64,000 nucleotides of DNA from Perognathus longimembris pacificus (GCF_023159225.1 NC_063166.1:45811149-45875148); one strand, 5' to 3'. Counted from the stretch's first letter, positions 25,271-36,500 are shown. A program made the numbers and translations. Notes: generated by a model not told the origin, from the sequence alone.

Positions 25271-25844
25271 TGTTGGGGATTCAGCTTGGCCTTAAGGGGG
25301 AAGGGCGACTAGGTCTCCCTTAGAGACACTGCCCTTCCCCCAGCCCTGGGGCAGTGTGGAAGGGAGCCCCTCCCACCTTCCGGCTTCAACCGGAAGAGAA
25401 CAAAACAACCCCCACCTCTCAGCTCTCGGCCACGTGTGTAATGGCGGGGACCCCAGAAACCCGGTCCTTGGAGGGCTGTGGTCTCTGCCCATAGAGGAAG
25501 TTCCGTGACATCACCTGATAGACAGTCCATCAAGCCAATCTTTAAAATCCAGTAGCCCCTCTCCTGTGCCTGCCTTTGGGGGTATAAATTGTTGGCCCCT
25601 TCCTTGAATAAATAAGAACGCCCATGAGGCTTCTCTGGGACAGCCACACGCAGTGTCTTCCTTGGGATGGGAAGGGGACAGGGGTCCTGTGACCACACGC
25701 GCACTGAGGCTACATGGGGTCTCTGTTCCCGCGATTAATCCCTACTGGCCAGGGGACGTGAGAGAGTGAGAGAGGAGCATATGGAAGAGGCAGACAAGCC
25801 CAGGACCCCCCCACGTGGATGGGGGGGTAGAGCGAAGCCCAGCA
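25271..25844 (+). mobile_element. Solo LTR of an endogenous retrovirus, inserted in L1 ORF2
   Basis: The 574-bp element begins TGTTGGGG and ends CCCAGCA, a near-perfect short inverted repeat. It is flanked by the exact 6-bp duplication CAGGTC at 25265-25270 and 25845-25850. Inside are a TATA box (TATAAA 25583-25588) and a polyadenylation signal (AATAAA 25607-25612). Six-base duplications are usual for class II (ERVK-like) proviruses, so that class is likely but inferred. No internal viral genes remain: it is what is left after LTR-LTR recombination. It is GC-rich against its neighbours and looks young. Strand is set by the TATA/AATAAA order. Confidence 0.92.
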
Positions 25845-27304
25845 CAGGTCCAGACAGATTCACAACAGAATTCTACAAGGCCTTCAAAACAGAACTCACA
25901 CCAATATTTCTCAAACTTTTCAATGAAATTGAAAGAGAATGTTCATTACCAGACACATTCTATGAAGCCACTATAACCCTCATCCCAAAACCAGGCAGGG
26001 ACTCATCACGGAAAGAGGACTATAGACTGATTTCCCTGATGAACATAGACGCAAAAATTCTCAACAAAATTCTGGCCAATCGACTTCAACAGGTCATCAA
26101 AAAAATCATACACCACGATCAAACTGGATTCATCCCAGGGATGCAAAGTTGGTTCAATATACGCAAGTCAATTAATGTAATCCACCACATCAACCGGAGC
26201 AAGGTAAAGAAGCACATGGTTATATCACTCGACGCAGAAAATGCGTTCGATAAAATCCAGCACCCATTCATGCTAAAAGCCCTGGGAAAACTGGATTCCA
26301 GCAAACATCCCTGAATATAATCAAGGCAGTTTATGACAAACCAACAGCAAGCATAACTCTAAATGGTGAAAAACTGAAACCATTCCCTTTAAAATCAGGA
26401 ACAAGGCAGGGATGTCCACTCTCTCCCCTTCTCTTTAACATATTACTAGAATTCCTAGCCAGAGCAATTAGGCAAGAAGAAAATATAAAGGGGATCCAAA
26501 TAGGAAAAGATGAAGTTAAGCTTTCTCTCTTTGCAGAGGACATGATCCTATACCTTAAGAACCCCATAGACTCTACCCCCAAACTACTAGAGCTGATCCA
26601 AAACTTTGGCAAAGTTGCAGGATATAAAATAAACCCTCAAAAATCAACAGCCTTTCTCTATGCTAATGACCCAAAAACTGAGGCTGAAATCAGGAAAGAA
26701 ACTCTTTTTGCAATAGCCTCAAAAAACATAAAATACCTAGGAATAACCTTAACCAAAGAACTGAAAGACCTCTATGATGAGAACTTTAAAAACATGAAAA
26801 ATGAAATTAAGGCAGAACTAAGAAAATGGAAAAATCTCTCATGCTCCTGGATTGGGAGGATTAATATGATCAAAATGGCAATATTACCAAATACTATCTA
26901 AAAATTCAATGCAATACCCATTAATATCCCAACACCATTTTTTTAATGAAATAGAGGAAGCAATCCTGAAATTCATATGGAACAATAAAAGACCTAGAAT
27001 AGCAAAAACACTCCTAAGCAGACAAAAAGGTGCTGGAGTAATTACAATACCCAACTTCAAGCTGTATTATAAAGCTATAGTAATAAAAACAGCTTGGTAT
27101 TGGCACCAGAACAGGCCTGAAGACCAATGGAACAGAATTGAAGACCCAGAAATGAACCCACAGAACTACGCCTACTTAATCTTTGATAAAGGAGCTAAAA
27201 CAACAGTCTGGAAGAAAGATAGCCTCTTTAACAAATGGTGCTGGCAAAACTGGTTCAACACATGCAACAAACTAAAACTAGATTCTTACTTATCACCATG
27301 CACC

Positions 27305-27533
27305 AAAATCAGTTTCAGGGCTGGGAATATGGCCTAGTGGCAAGAGTGCTTGTTTTGTATACATGACGCCCTGGGTTCGATTCCCTAGCACCACATATGT
27401 AGAAAACGGCCAGAAGTGGTGCTGTGGCTCAAGTGGCAGAGTGGTAGCCTTGAGCAAAGAGAAGCCAGGAACAGTGCTCAGGCCCTGAGTCCAAGGCCCA
27501 GGACTGGCAAAAAAAAAAAAAAAATCAATTCCA
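27305..27533 (+). mobile_element. IDL-Geo SINE inserted in L1 ORF2
   Basis: The SINE body spans 27318-27520: ID-like head ('gggctgggaatatggcctag', B box 'gggttcgattcc'), Geo half from 'ggccagaagtggtgctgtgg' and a poly(A) tail. Flanks AAAATCAGTTTCA and AAAATCAATTCCA are a 13-bp duplication with two mismatches. The uninterrupted site is seen in the L1 copy at 56874-56890. Confidence 0.96.
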
Positions 27534-28480
27534 AATGGATGAAAGACCTCGAAATCAAAACAGACACCCTGAAAACACTAAAGGAAGGAGTAGGAAAAAC
27601 ACTTGGGCTCTTTGACACAGGACGGAACTTCCTTAACAAAGACCCAGAAAGGCTACAAATCAAAGAAAGGTTAGACAAATGGGACTACATCAAACTGCAG
27701 AGCTTCTGCAGAGCAAAGGACATAGCTCACAAGATAAACAGAAAGCCCACAGATTGGGAGAAGATCTTTACCAGCCATTCAACAGACAAAGGCCTCATAT
27801 CTAAAATATATGCAGAACTAAAAAAAATTACCTTCATCCAAAACAAAACCGCAAAGAACCAATAGCCCCCTCATCAAGTGGGCTAGAGACTTATAAAGAG
27901 ACTTCTCTGATGAGGAAATGAGAATGGCCAATAGACATATGAAAAAGTGCTCTACATCACTGGCCATAAAAGAAATGCAAATCAAAACAACATTGAGATT
28001 CCATCTCACCCCTGTAAGAATGTCCTATATCAAGAAAACTAACAATAACAACTCTTGGAGGTGATTTGGCCAAAAGGGAACACTATTTCATTGTTGGTGG
28101 GAATGCAAACTGATTCAGCCACTCTGGCAAGCAGTATGGAGATTCCTCAAAAGGCTAAACCTAGAACTCCCCTATGACCCAGCAGCCCCACTTTTGGGTA
28201 TCCATCCAAGAGACCACAAACCTAATCACACTAAAGCCACCAGCACAACAATGTTCATCACAGCACAATTTGTCATAGCTAGAATCTGGAACCAACCCAG
28301 ATGCCCCTCAGTAGAATGAAATAGTACATATACACAATGAAATTTTATGCCTCTATCAGAAAGAATGACATTGCCCCATTTGTAAGGAAATGGAAGGACT
28401 TGGAAAAAGTTATACTAAGTGAAGTGAGCCAGACCCAAAGAAACATGGACTCTATGGTCTCCCTTATAGGGAATAATTAG

Positions 28481-29018
28481 CATAGGTTTAGGCAAGTCCC
28501 AGCAGAGGATCACAGGAGCCCAATAGCTATACCCTTATGAACACATAAGATAATGCTAAGTGAAATGAACTCCATGTTATGGAAACGATTGTTATATCAC
28601 AGTTGTAACTACTTTCAGCGTGCCATATGTAACTGTAGCCTCTATTATTGATGATATTCCTGTATCACCTTCCTGTGATTGTACCTATACTATTTCTGTA
28701 TCTTATCTGAGTATATTGGAAACCGGGTATACTGGTATTAGAACCAGGAAATTGGAAGGGAATACCAAACTCGAGAGACACAGGGTAAAAAAAGACAAAC
28801 AACTACAAAAGCAATACTTACAAACTGTTTGATGAAAATGAACTGAACAACTGAACAACTCGTGGGGGAGGAGGGGAAAGGGAAAGAGGGAGGTGGGGAG
28901 AATGAGGGATGAGGTAACAGTACAAGAAATGTATCCAATGCCTAATGTATGAAACTGTAACCTCTCTATAATTCAGTTTGATAATTAAAAAAAATTTTAA
29001 TTAAAAAATTAAAAAAAG
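28481..29018 (+). mobile_element. L1 3'UTR of the full-length copy
   Basis: It runs from the ORF2 stop to an A/T-rich end. The polypurine tract at 28862-28915 ('gtgggggaggaggggaaagg') has several G-runs and could fold as a G-quadruplex, a common property of mammalian L1 3'UTRs. The end carries the family signature 'agtacaagaaatgtatccaa'. Confidence 0.9.
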
Positions 29019-30334
29019 ATGATGTTTACATGTAATATCAATTTTACCACAAAGAAAATTGGAAAATACATAATCATTTCTGGATGTTATATTTCCAACA
29101 TGTTCTATAGTCCATGGTTCCTTCTGTCCCATCAGTTCTTTTAAGTACAAAGGAGTTGCCATTAAACAAGGAAATTTATAAATACATTGTCAATGTATTT
29201 ATGACATATAGATGCAATGTATAAACACAATGCTCAATGTCACCCCTTTCAACATTCTTACCCATTCATTCCTTCCTCCTTTCTTCCTTCAGTCTTCTTA
29301 ATTTTGTAGGTTATACACTGAATTATTAGCTTCATTCATCCCCTCATCTCCTCTTCATTTGTCTATCCCTTTCCTCTTGTCCCCACTTCACCCCTTTCAA
29401 GTATATGCTTCCTTGTGTTTATTTTGTTGAACTTTGGCTTTGCCTTTCTAAGGAATTACTATTTGAGTTCTCCCTTGTGTCTACCATATTTCACCTTTAA
29501 CACATTTCCATTGCATAGCACCTAACGTATTTACTTGTAAGTTTGTAAGGTAGATCTTGCTTACACCTATGAAGAAAAATATGCATCCTTTTTCTCTCTA
29601 GGTCTGCCTTATACTTCACTTATTTTTTTCCAGGTCTTTCCCTTTCTTTAGACATTGTCACTCCTCCAGTCACCTCTATCCTCTCCCTTCAAGCCATCGC
29701 TTCCTGAAATTAGAGAATATTCCTTTCAATTCATATCCATGGTTGTCATTGCTAGAAAAAAATCGAAATCATGAACACATTCTGTGTTTTATTTTTAAGT
29801 ATTACAAGCAGCAAGAAGAGGTTCGCAGAAGTGGTAGCTAAGCAACTGAAACAAAAATCTAAATAATGTCATCTTGTTAGTGAGACTTGAGAACACGCTG
29901 TGCATCCTCCGTGGCCTTACAAAAGGTCATTGGTGCTATGCAATGGCACGTCTTCTAGTACATTTTCTGCCTTGCAATAATCTGGGCATTTATTAACCAT
30001 CATGGATTCTTTGATAAACTTGACAGTTTCACATGCTCAAATTCTGTAGCACACACAAGTATAAACTGCTACCCACTATACAATAAAAAGAAACCATGGT
30101 GTCAATATCAGAGTAAATCCTCCAAGTATTTGCTTGAGGCAATTTAGATTTCCTAATGAAAATCAATAGATGCTTGTACTTTGCATGGAAGAAAAAATTC
30201 TCACAGGGTACACCTATTCACCGAGGATTTAATATGTTAAAAATATTAACATAATAATAATCTCCCATCTACCAGGTACTGTGATTTGTGTCCTCATAAT
30301 TATTACCTTGTATAATTCTCTTGTTAGTCCTGGA
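29019..30334. repeat. Unassigned DNA with old interspersed repeat copy B (29141-29330)
   Basis: The stretch 'agtacaaaggagttgccatt' to 'ctcaatgtcacccctttcaa' and 'cttcttaattttgtaggtta' matches copy A at 4890-5010 and in part copy C at 48661-48750. A pyrimidine-rich region follows to about 29700. Nothing is recognised at 29760-30334. Confidence 0.45.
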
Positions 30335-30335
30335 A

Positions 30336-30613
30336 TTTTAACAATCTTTTTTTTTTCAAGCAGTATGTTATTTATTTAAGGACATTTTTCAACAAGAAGA
30401 ACAACTGGATATCTTCATCACATCAAAGCTACACATGTAGCTATATGAGCACTAACACAGACCTAATTCTTTCTTTATTCTTCTGAAGGTTAGCTTTTAC
30501 TTCCTTGAGGCACTTGAGGATAGAAAAGCACATTTTCTGGAAAAATAGACCACTCTAAAAACAACTTCTAGGTTTTCTTTAGTTTTTACTCTGTTTAAAT
30601 TTTTACCAATCTT
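30336..30613 (-). pseudogene. Processed retrocopy of an unidentified mRNA 3' end
   Basis: A T-run at 30349-30356 is the poly(A) tail of a minus-strand insert that extends to about 30600. Read on the minus strand, AATAAATAAC lies about 15-20 bases before the tail, as in a normal mRNA 3' end. Flanks TTTTAACAATCTT (30336-30348) and TTTTACCAATCTT (30601-30613) form a 13-bp duplication with one mismatch. About 240 bases of transcript are present, probably 3'UTR. I do not recognise the parent gene and see no clear coding frame. Confidence 0.72.
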
Positions 30614-30799
30614 ATATATGTGGAAAGTAACTGTATTGTGGGGATGAAACTGATATTTAACTCATGTCTTTTTTATTTAAAGATGAATGTTGTTTTTACT
30701 GCTGTACATAAGTCCATTCATCAAGTATTTATTGGCATTCTTGTGGTGCAATAATCTATTTGAAATATAGTGTATCTTATTTAGAGGTTACTTACAGGG

Positions 30800-30912
30800 C
30801 CGAATGGCTTGGTACATATTTGTAATCCCAGCCCTTGGGAGGCTCAAACAGGAATATTGCAAGTTTGAGACTAGCCTGGGGCTGCTCTCAATACTTTTCT
30901 CAAAACAGTAAC
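30800..30912 (+). mobile_element. B1-like monomer (old)
   Basis: 'tttgtaatcccagcccttgg', 'gaggctcaaacaggaatatt' and 'gagactagcctggggctgc' follow the B1/7SL core order. There is no Geo half. Confidence 0.75.
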
Positions 30913-32423
30913 TAGAAGAGCTGACTTTTTAATCTATTCTACATTGGAAATTCATATAAGTACAATAGAGGAATAGTTGTGATGAATTTAATGGTAGATT
31001 TATAAATTAAATGCAGTAGAAGTCCAAAGTGCTCAAGCTTTGGGTCTATCTAACCTTCCTGCTATGACAAAGTATAAAGGTTCTTTAGAGCTTTCAGCTT
31101 AGAGTGTGTGATCTGTGAGGATGAGCAGGATGTAGCCCAGAGCACTTTACTCATGTCTCTCAAAATCAGCATCCAAATATTATTTAGAAGCTGCTACCCC
31201 ACAGCCACATAGTTCTTTCCTTAGCTCCTATTCCTGAAATCAATGTTCAAATAAAGCCTTCACTTTTCTTTTGAATGTCAAGATGAAAATGCACTTTTGG
31301 TGTGGAAGGGAAGGGCTCTCTCAGTGGCATTGGAAAGGCAAGTCAGTTATTTTAATTCTCAAGAAACAGGATAATATACTGGCATATATTGATTGCAATA
31401 TGATCATTATTACTGATGGCAGCTAGATTGGGGCTCCATGTGGGAGCTCAATGAGCCTAACTAATTGAACTTTAGACCCAGAACAACATAACCAGCCCAT
31501 CCCCAAATACTGAATCGGAGCAAGATAGTCCTCAATCTGTTCCAAAAGGAGGGCTGGTGGCTGTCACTGTGATAAGAACAGTGTGATAACTTGACAGTTT
31601 CATCAGACCACTTGTGTGGAGATGGACTAAGAAGTGAGAGGAGGCCTCAGGCATGGCATGGGGGAGACATTCTAGAAGTGGGAAATTATTATTTATTTCA
31701 AACTATTTAGGATAAATTGGGTAGGTAAGAATCAGAAGACCAAACATCAGTTATGGAGACATTAGAATAAGGTAAACAAAGACTAATAAAAATTATTTAA
31801 CTAAGGTTAATGCTAACATTTATTGGATTATGCTAAATACTTTGGGTATTTACAGCTAACCTTCTGGAATTCTCTTGTCCCAATTGTCTAGATTAAATGT
31901 TTTCTAGGGGTGTAAACATCTTTTATGAAACAGCAAAACTAAGATCCAAGGCCAGACAACCAATCTCTGTCTTTGGCCCAGGGACACATAGGGACAAGGC
32001 ATGTGAATTACAGGAAGCAGCAGAATGTATCTAAAGAGGATGCTCATGTGACCGTGGAGACATCAAGGGGAGAAAGAACCCAAAGACACGACTGAGATTT
32101 CAAGTCTGAATAAATAACAAAGTAGAGATGTTGGGAAAAAAATTTAAAGAAGTGGAATAGAAATCATAATAAGGTTAGGTTTGATAGGAACTCCTCAAAA
32201 GACATCTATGACAATGTGCATTGCCACATGAAATTAGATAATATGATGTGGAATTGTGGACTATAGAGAGAGGGGAAGATGAATCAGAGTTGATTATGAA
32301 TCAAGTCATTGGTCAGAACCATGCATTCATCCCAAGGAATTAAGGTCATTTGACACAGAAGCAATGGGAAGCAGATGACTAGAAGAGATGTATATGTGGT
32401 AAACCTTTAAGAAAAGAGAAGAG
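30913..32423. other. Unassigned intergenic DNA
   Basis: No frame of 60 codons or more, no SINE, no L1 end. Confidence 0.5.
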
Positions 32424-32612
32424 GGGCTGGGAATGTGGTTTAGAGGTAGAGTGCTTGCCTAGCATGCATGAATCCCTGGATTCGATTCCTCAGCACCACA
32501 TAAACAGAAAAAGCCAGAAGTGGCTTTGTGGCTCAAGTGGTAGAGTACTAGCCTTGAGCAAAAAGAAGCTAGACACAGGGCTCAGGCACTGAGTTCAAGG
32601 CCCAGGACTGGG
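32424..32612 (+). mobile_element. IDL-Geo SINE ending in a (GA)n run
   Basis: The head ('ggggctgggaatgtggttta', 'gaggtagagtgcttgcctag') is closer to a classical ID element than the other copies, and the Geo half is complete. In place of poly(A) the element runs into a long GA repeat. Confidence 0.93.
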
Positions 32613-32621
32613 TGGGGAGGG

Positions 32622-32695
<74 letters not shown>

Positions 32696-32712
32696 GAGAG
32701 AGAGAAGAGAGA
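32613..32712 (+). repeat. (GA)n microsatellite
   Basis: About 90 bases of GA with rare interruptions, attached to the 3' end of the SINE. Confidence 0.95.
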
Positions 32713-33136
32713 AACTAGGGCAAAGGGCTAGAAAATACATACATAGCAAGGGACAGAATCCCTAAGAAGAAATCAGCAGATTTAGAATACAAGAACTACA
32801 AAATTTAGGAAGGTTTGATGAGAGAATGGCCAAAGAAATAAGTCTTTTCAAATAAAAATTAGCATTACTATAATTAAGGTCTCATCCTATTGTTGAGAGA
32901 ATGGAAAAGGAAATTTCATTTAGTGATTGAAACACTTGTTGTGAGAAGTTTCAGCAAAAGGAAAAGAATTTGAATTGGAAATTTGAGTGTTGGTACACAG
33001 ATAAGAATAATTAGACTTCTGAAATGACTGAAAATGAAACAAAAATATGAGAATAATTGGATCTAGCCAGGGGAGGATTTTCTTTTAAGTGGAGGAATGC
33101 ATAATGGAAAATACTGACAGAAAAGAGCCAGGAAAA

Positions 33137-33142
<6 letters not shown>

Positions 33143-33196
<54 letters not shown>
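33143..33196 (+). repeat. (GA)n microsatellite
   Basis: About 25 GA units. The Leu/Ser-repeat minus-strand frame at 33011-33220 is a by-product of this run. The second GA array lies 430 bases from the first. Confidence 0.95.
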
Positions 33197-33198
<2 letters not shown>

Positions 33199-33384
33199 AG
33201 AAATATGCCTGAAGAATCAAGATTTCAAAGCAAATTCCAAAGAATAGCTAGAAGAGCAACAGAACAAAATAAAACGAAAAAAAAAAAAAAAACAAGATGC
33301 AGCTACAGCTGGTAGTTCATGTGTTTAGCAAATGTAAAACCTTGTATCTGTACTTTTTAAAAAAGTACTCTAATCTTTGCTAAG

Positions 33385-33898
33385 GGAGCCAGAAACACAA
33401 GATGGAAGAAAGACAGCCTCTTCAACAAATTGGCTATCTATGGGTGGAAAACTGAAGTTAGACCCTTATATTTCACCCTGCATCAGAATCAATTCCAAAT
33501 GGATCAAAGACCTGACTGTAACATCAGATACCCTGAAAATATTACAGGAAGGTATAGAGGAAACACAAGGGCTCCTTGGCACAGATGGAAACTTCCTAAG
33601 TAAAGATCCAGAATCACAACAAATCAAGGGAAGTCTGCATAAATGGGATTGCATTAAAATGTAGTTTCTGCATGGCTAAGGACAAAGCTGGCGAGATAGC
33701 CATAGAATGGGAGATCTTTACTAGCTCTACATTAGATAAGGGCCTCATATCTAAAATATATTTAGAGTTCAAAAATTAAAACCCCCAAAAAACAAATCCT
33801 CAAAGAAACAACATCATTAATAGGTGGACTAAAAAAGTAAAGAAAGACTTCTCCAATGAAGAAATATGAATGGCCAATAGACACATGAAGAAATATCT
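33385..33898 (+). mobile_element. L1 ORF2 C-terminal fragment
   Basis: A frame at 33377-33664 encodes ORF2 sequence ([40 protein letters not shown]) with many substitutions. It continues, shifted, to 'atggccaatagacacatgaa'. It has no 3'UTR, so it is an internal piece or a 3'-lost copy. The L1 resumes for a few bases after the SINE ('ggccataa' at 34117). Confidence 0.85.
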
Positions 33899-34116
33899 AT
33901 GGGCTGGGGATATGGCCTAGTGGCAAGAGCGCTTGCCTTGTATACATGAAGCCCTGGGTTCGATTCCCCAGCACCACATATACAGAAAATGGCCAGAAGT
34001 GGCGCTGTGGCTCAAGTGGCAGAGTGCTAGCCTTGAGCAAAAGGAAGCCAGGGACAGTGCTCAGGCCCTGAGTCCAAGCCCAGGACTGGCCAAAAAAAAA
34101 AAAAAAAGAAATATCT
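33888..34116 (+). mobile_element. IDL-Geo SINE inserted in an L1 fragment
   Basis: The body spans 33899-34105, complete with poly(A). AAGAAATATCT is exact at 33888-33898 and 34106-34116. It is close to the family's apparent consensus, so likely recent. Confidence 0.96.
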
Positions 34117-34124
34117 GGCCATAA

Positions 34125-34980
34125 TTTTAAACTTAGTTGAAATATTCTAAGCCCTAGGTTTATCTTTCTCTTATTTCTCAATATATGCTTTATATTCACT
34201 TATTTCTGATATGATTTCTGAATTCCACTCATTTGTCAGATATTTTACTAGGTAATAGAGTTGTGAAGAGAAATGGACTCTGCTTCTACTCTGTTATCTT
34301 ATCCTTCAGCAGCAAGAGACATCAGAGTACAAATAACAGTGGGTTACAAAGATCTTCTGAGGGATTTTCAATCCCCTATGGTAAATATGAATTAAATTTT
34401 CAAAAGGAACCACAGGGGCTGGAAGTGAAAGGAATACATAAATGAAGCAAGGTTGGCATGTTCTTTGCCAGTACATGTGCTCTCTGGGATGCCCTATGAA
34501 GAGGCATAATACTAAAAAGAAACCCGGATCTTCAAGAACAATCAGAAGTAGGAATGCCAAATAGCTGTGCTAACAAAATAGTCTTCTTAAATTATTTAAA
34601 CAGTTATGAAAGTTTAAAGCCTAATTGATGATGCATATAGTTGTAGCATCTGAAAAACTGTAATGAATTTCAGTGGAGATAGTCAAAGGGGCTTTTGTGG
34701 GTACAATTTTAATTTTAAACCATTTGTGAAAGACTCTATATAATGCAATGACTTAGAGTATATACAACCTGATACAGCTAGGGAGTCAAAATGCTAGTAG
34801 ACGAATTAAACTGAAATACTGAAAAACATTCAGTTACTCCAAAAATAATCACCCTGAACAAACACTATGTATGAACTGTCATTACTCACAGTATCAGATG
34901 TCACAGTACACCAAAGACCCACTAATAAATGTGTATATTAACTTCAGAACTATATTACACAAATATAAGCATAAGTATAT
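34125..34980. other. Unassigned DNA
   Basis: Frames at 34233-34445 (+) and 34306-34560 (-) overlap antisense to one another, 70 and 84 codons, with no recognisable domain. Confidence 0.45.
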
Positions 34981-34984
34981 ATAA

Positions 34985-35060
34985 ATTGTATATGTGTGAT
35001 ATGTGTATATGTGTATGTGTGATATGTGTATGTGTGATATGTGTATATATGTATATGGGT
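34985..35060 (+). repeat. (TGTGATA)/(TATG) microsatellite
   Basis: Alternating 'gtgtatatg' and 'gtgtgatat' units; the short frames over it on both strands are repeat by-products. Confidence 0.8.
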
Positions 35061-35099
35061 TGTCTGAACTCACCACCACCAATAGCTAGTCATAAAATT

Positions 35100-35346
35100 G
35101 GTTATTTGAAGCTGGGCAACTTGGCTCACACTTGTAATCCTAGCTACTCAGGAGGTTGAGATCTAATAATCATGATTCAAAGCTAGGCTGGGCTGAAAAG
35201 TCCCCTTGAAACTCTTATCTCCAATTAACAACCAGAATATCGAAAGTGGTGTTGTGGCCCAAAATGATAGAGAGCTAGGTTTGAGCCAGAAAATTGCTTA
35301 GGGACAGAGCCCTGAATTCAAGTTGACAAAAAAAAAGGTTATTTGA
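35100..35346 (+). mobile_element. B1-like/Geo SINE with 10-bp target duplication
   Basis: The body spans 35110-35336: B1-like head ('cttgtaatcctagctactca'), linker ('ccaattaacaaccagaatat'), diverged Geo half, A tail. GGTTATTTGA is exact at 35100-35109 and 35337-35346. Confidence 0.95.
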
Positions 35347-35887
35347 TTATCAAGTATGTGCATTGTACTGTAGTATACTCAACATTGTTCTTATATTAGG
35401 AAGTGTATATAATTATAGATATATACACACAAATATAGCAATATGTAAAACAATTACCCATAAACAATAGCTGTAAGAGTATAGTGTTAATAGCCACATG
35501 AATATAGTGTTAATATCGCTATTATTTAACATATATTGAAATAGTTAAGATGATTAGTGAGCTCTAGCCTGATTAATTTTTTAAAGAATTATTAATATTA
35601 AATATAAATCAAATGAAAACATACATGAGTGATATATGCCATAAGATAAAATGTAAGAAGTTATGACAATTATTATTGTATGATATTTGAAATTATTTGA
35701 GGGACCAGCTAAAGCTGGAATGTAATTTCAGTTTTAGAAATTGAGAATTAGATTGAAATAAAAAAAAAAACTAGTGTTTTAATTAATCAATAATACACTA
35801 TGAATCAAAATCACTGTACATTTGTTCTACTTTTCCAAGTTTATTCTGGATATTCTTGACTTTTTTGTATTTTAGAACTGATTTGTT
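35347..35887. other. Very AT-rich DNA, nothing recognised
   Basis: Short ATAT-rich runs only; no frame, SINE or L1 end. Confidence 0.5.
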
Positions 35888-36146
35888 ATTTTCTAAGAAT
35901 TTTGTGTGTGTTTTGTGCTGGTACTATGGTTTGAAACTAGGGCTTAGGCATTGTTCCTTAGCTTTTTTGCTTAAGACTTTTGCTGTACCAGTTGAACCAC
36001 AGTTCCACTTCCAGCCTCTTTGGTGGCTAATTGGAGATAAGGGTCTCTTGGACTTTCTTACTGGGGCTGGAAACTGCGTTCCTCAGACCTCAGCTTCGAA
36101 AGATTACAGGCATGAGCATAGGTGCCCAGTGTATTTTCCAAGAATT
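35888..36146 (-). mobile_element. B1-like/Geo SINE with 14-bp target duplication
   Basis: The body spans 35902-36132. ATTTTCTAAGAATT (35888-35901) and ATTTTCCAAGAATT (36133-36146) differ at one base. The Geo half, the linker ('tttggtggctaattggagat') and the B1-like head are all present. Confidence 0.93.
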
Positions 36147-36274
36147 ATCTCCTGAGATGCTGAAATTGCATAAAGTACAGGCATCATTCTGAGATTTGAT
36201 GTACTATGGCAGTAATGAGCTGTTCAATCTGGAAACATGGTATGCTGACATTTCTATTTTGAATCACTTAATTT

Positions 36275-36500
36275 TTTTGTTAAACTTTTATAGTCAAACT
36301 GAGGTATAGAGAGGCTACACTTTTGTACGTTAGGCATTGGATACATTTCTTGTACTGTTTGTTACTTCCTCCCTCATTCCCCCCTTTCCCTTCCCCCCCA
36401 TGAGTTGTTCAGTTCATTTATACCAGTTTTGCAAGCATTGCTTTTGTAATCATTTGTCTTTTTTTTTTTTTACCCTGCGTCTCTCGATTTTTATAAATAT
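36275..36500 (-). mobile_element. L1 3'UTR fragment
   Basis: Antisense L1 end: 'tagtcaaactgaggtataga', 'ggcattggatacatttcttg', then the C-rich tract ('ttcccccctttcccttcccc') and 'ttttgcaagcattgcttttg'. It is truncated before the ORF2 end. Confidence 0.9.

Larger units (their letters stand above)
23867..28480 (+). pseudogene. L1 ORF2 (endonuclease and reverse transcriptase), broken by LTR, SINE and frameshifts
   Basis: The first ATG (MKGPNDHLSILTLNINELN) aligns with mammalian ORF2p starts. The endonuclease, 23867 to about 24570, keeps its key motifs: N in LNIN, E in LQETHL, GDFNTPLSPLDRS, KIDHILG and LSDHNGIKLEL. The frame is open to a stop at about 24983, then decays to 25264. Reverse transcriptase resumes after the LTR at 25851 with [28 protein letters not shown] and [17 protein letters not shown], then shifts frame near 26300. 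The catalytic block reads [10 protein letters not shown] at about 26530, so the second aspartate of the F/YADD motif is glutamate. The C-terminal part follows the SINE at 27520; the Cys-rich block is near 28090-28130 and the stop TAG is at 28478-28480. Inactive. Confidence 0.93.
20717..29018 (+). mobile_element. Full-length but disabled L1 retrotransposon
   Basis: This is a complete L1 in outline: 5'UTR 20717-22699, ORF1 22700-23768, short spacer, ORF2 23867-28480, 3'UTR and A-rich end to about 29018. A solo LTR (25271-25844) and an IDL-Geo SINE (27318-27520) interrupt ORF2. Removing them and their duplicated targets leaves an ORF2 region of 3818 bp, or about 1273 codons; human ORF2 is 1275 codons. 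The 3818 is not a multiple of three, so net indels remain. It ends in 'ttaattaaaaaattaaaaaa'. I could not see a convincing target duplication around the whole element. Confidence 0.95.

Noticed and set aside
25292..25704. Minus-strand frames of 61-131 codons within the solo LTR
   Set aside because: They lie entirely in GC-rich LTR sequence read antisense, where chance open frames are common; no viral or host motif is seen.
20690..29050. Target-site duplication around the full-length L1
   Set aside because: Compared the 5' flank 'aaaaatttacctgattag' with the 3' flank after the A-rich end; no convincing match beyond A/T-rich similarity.
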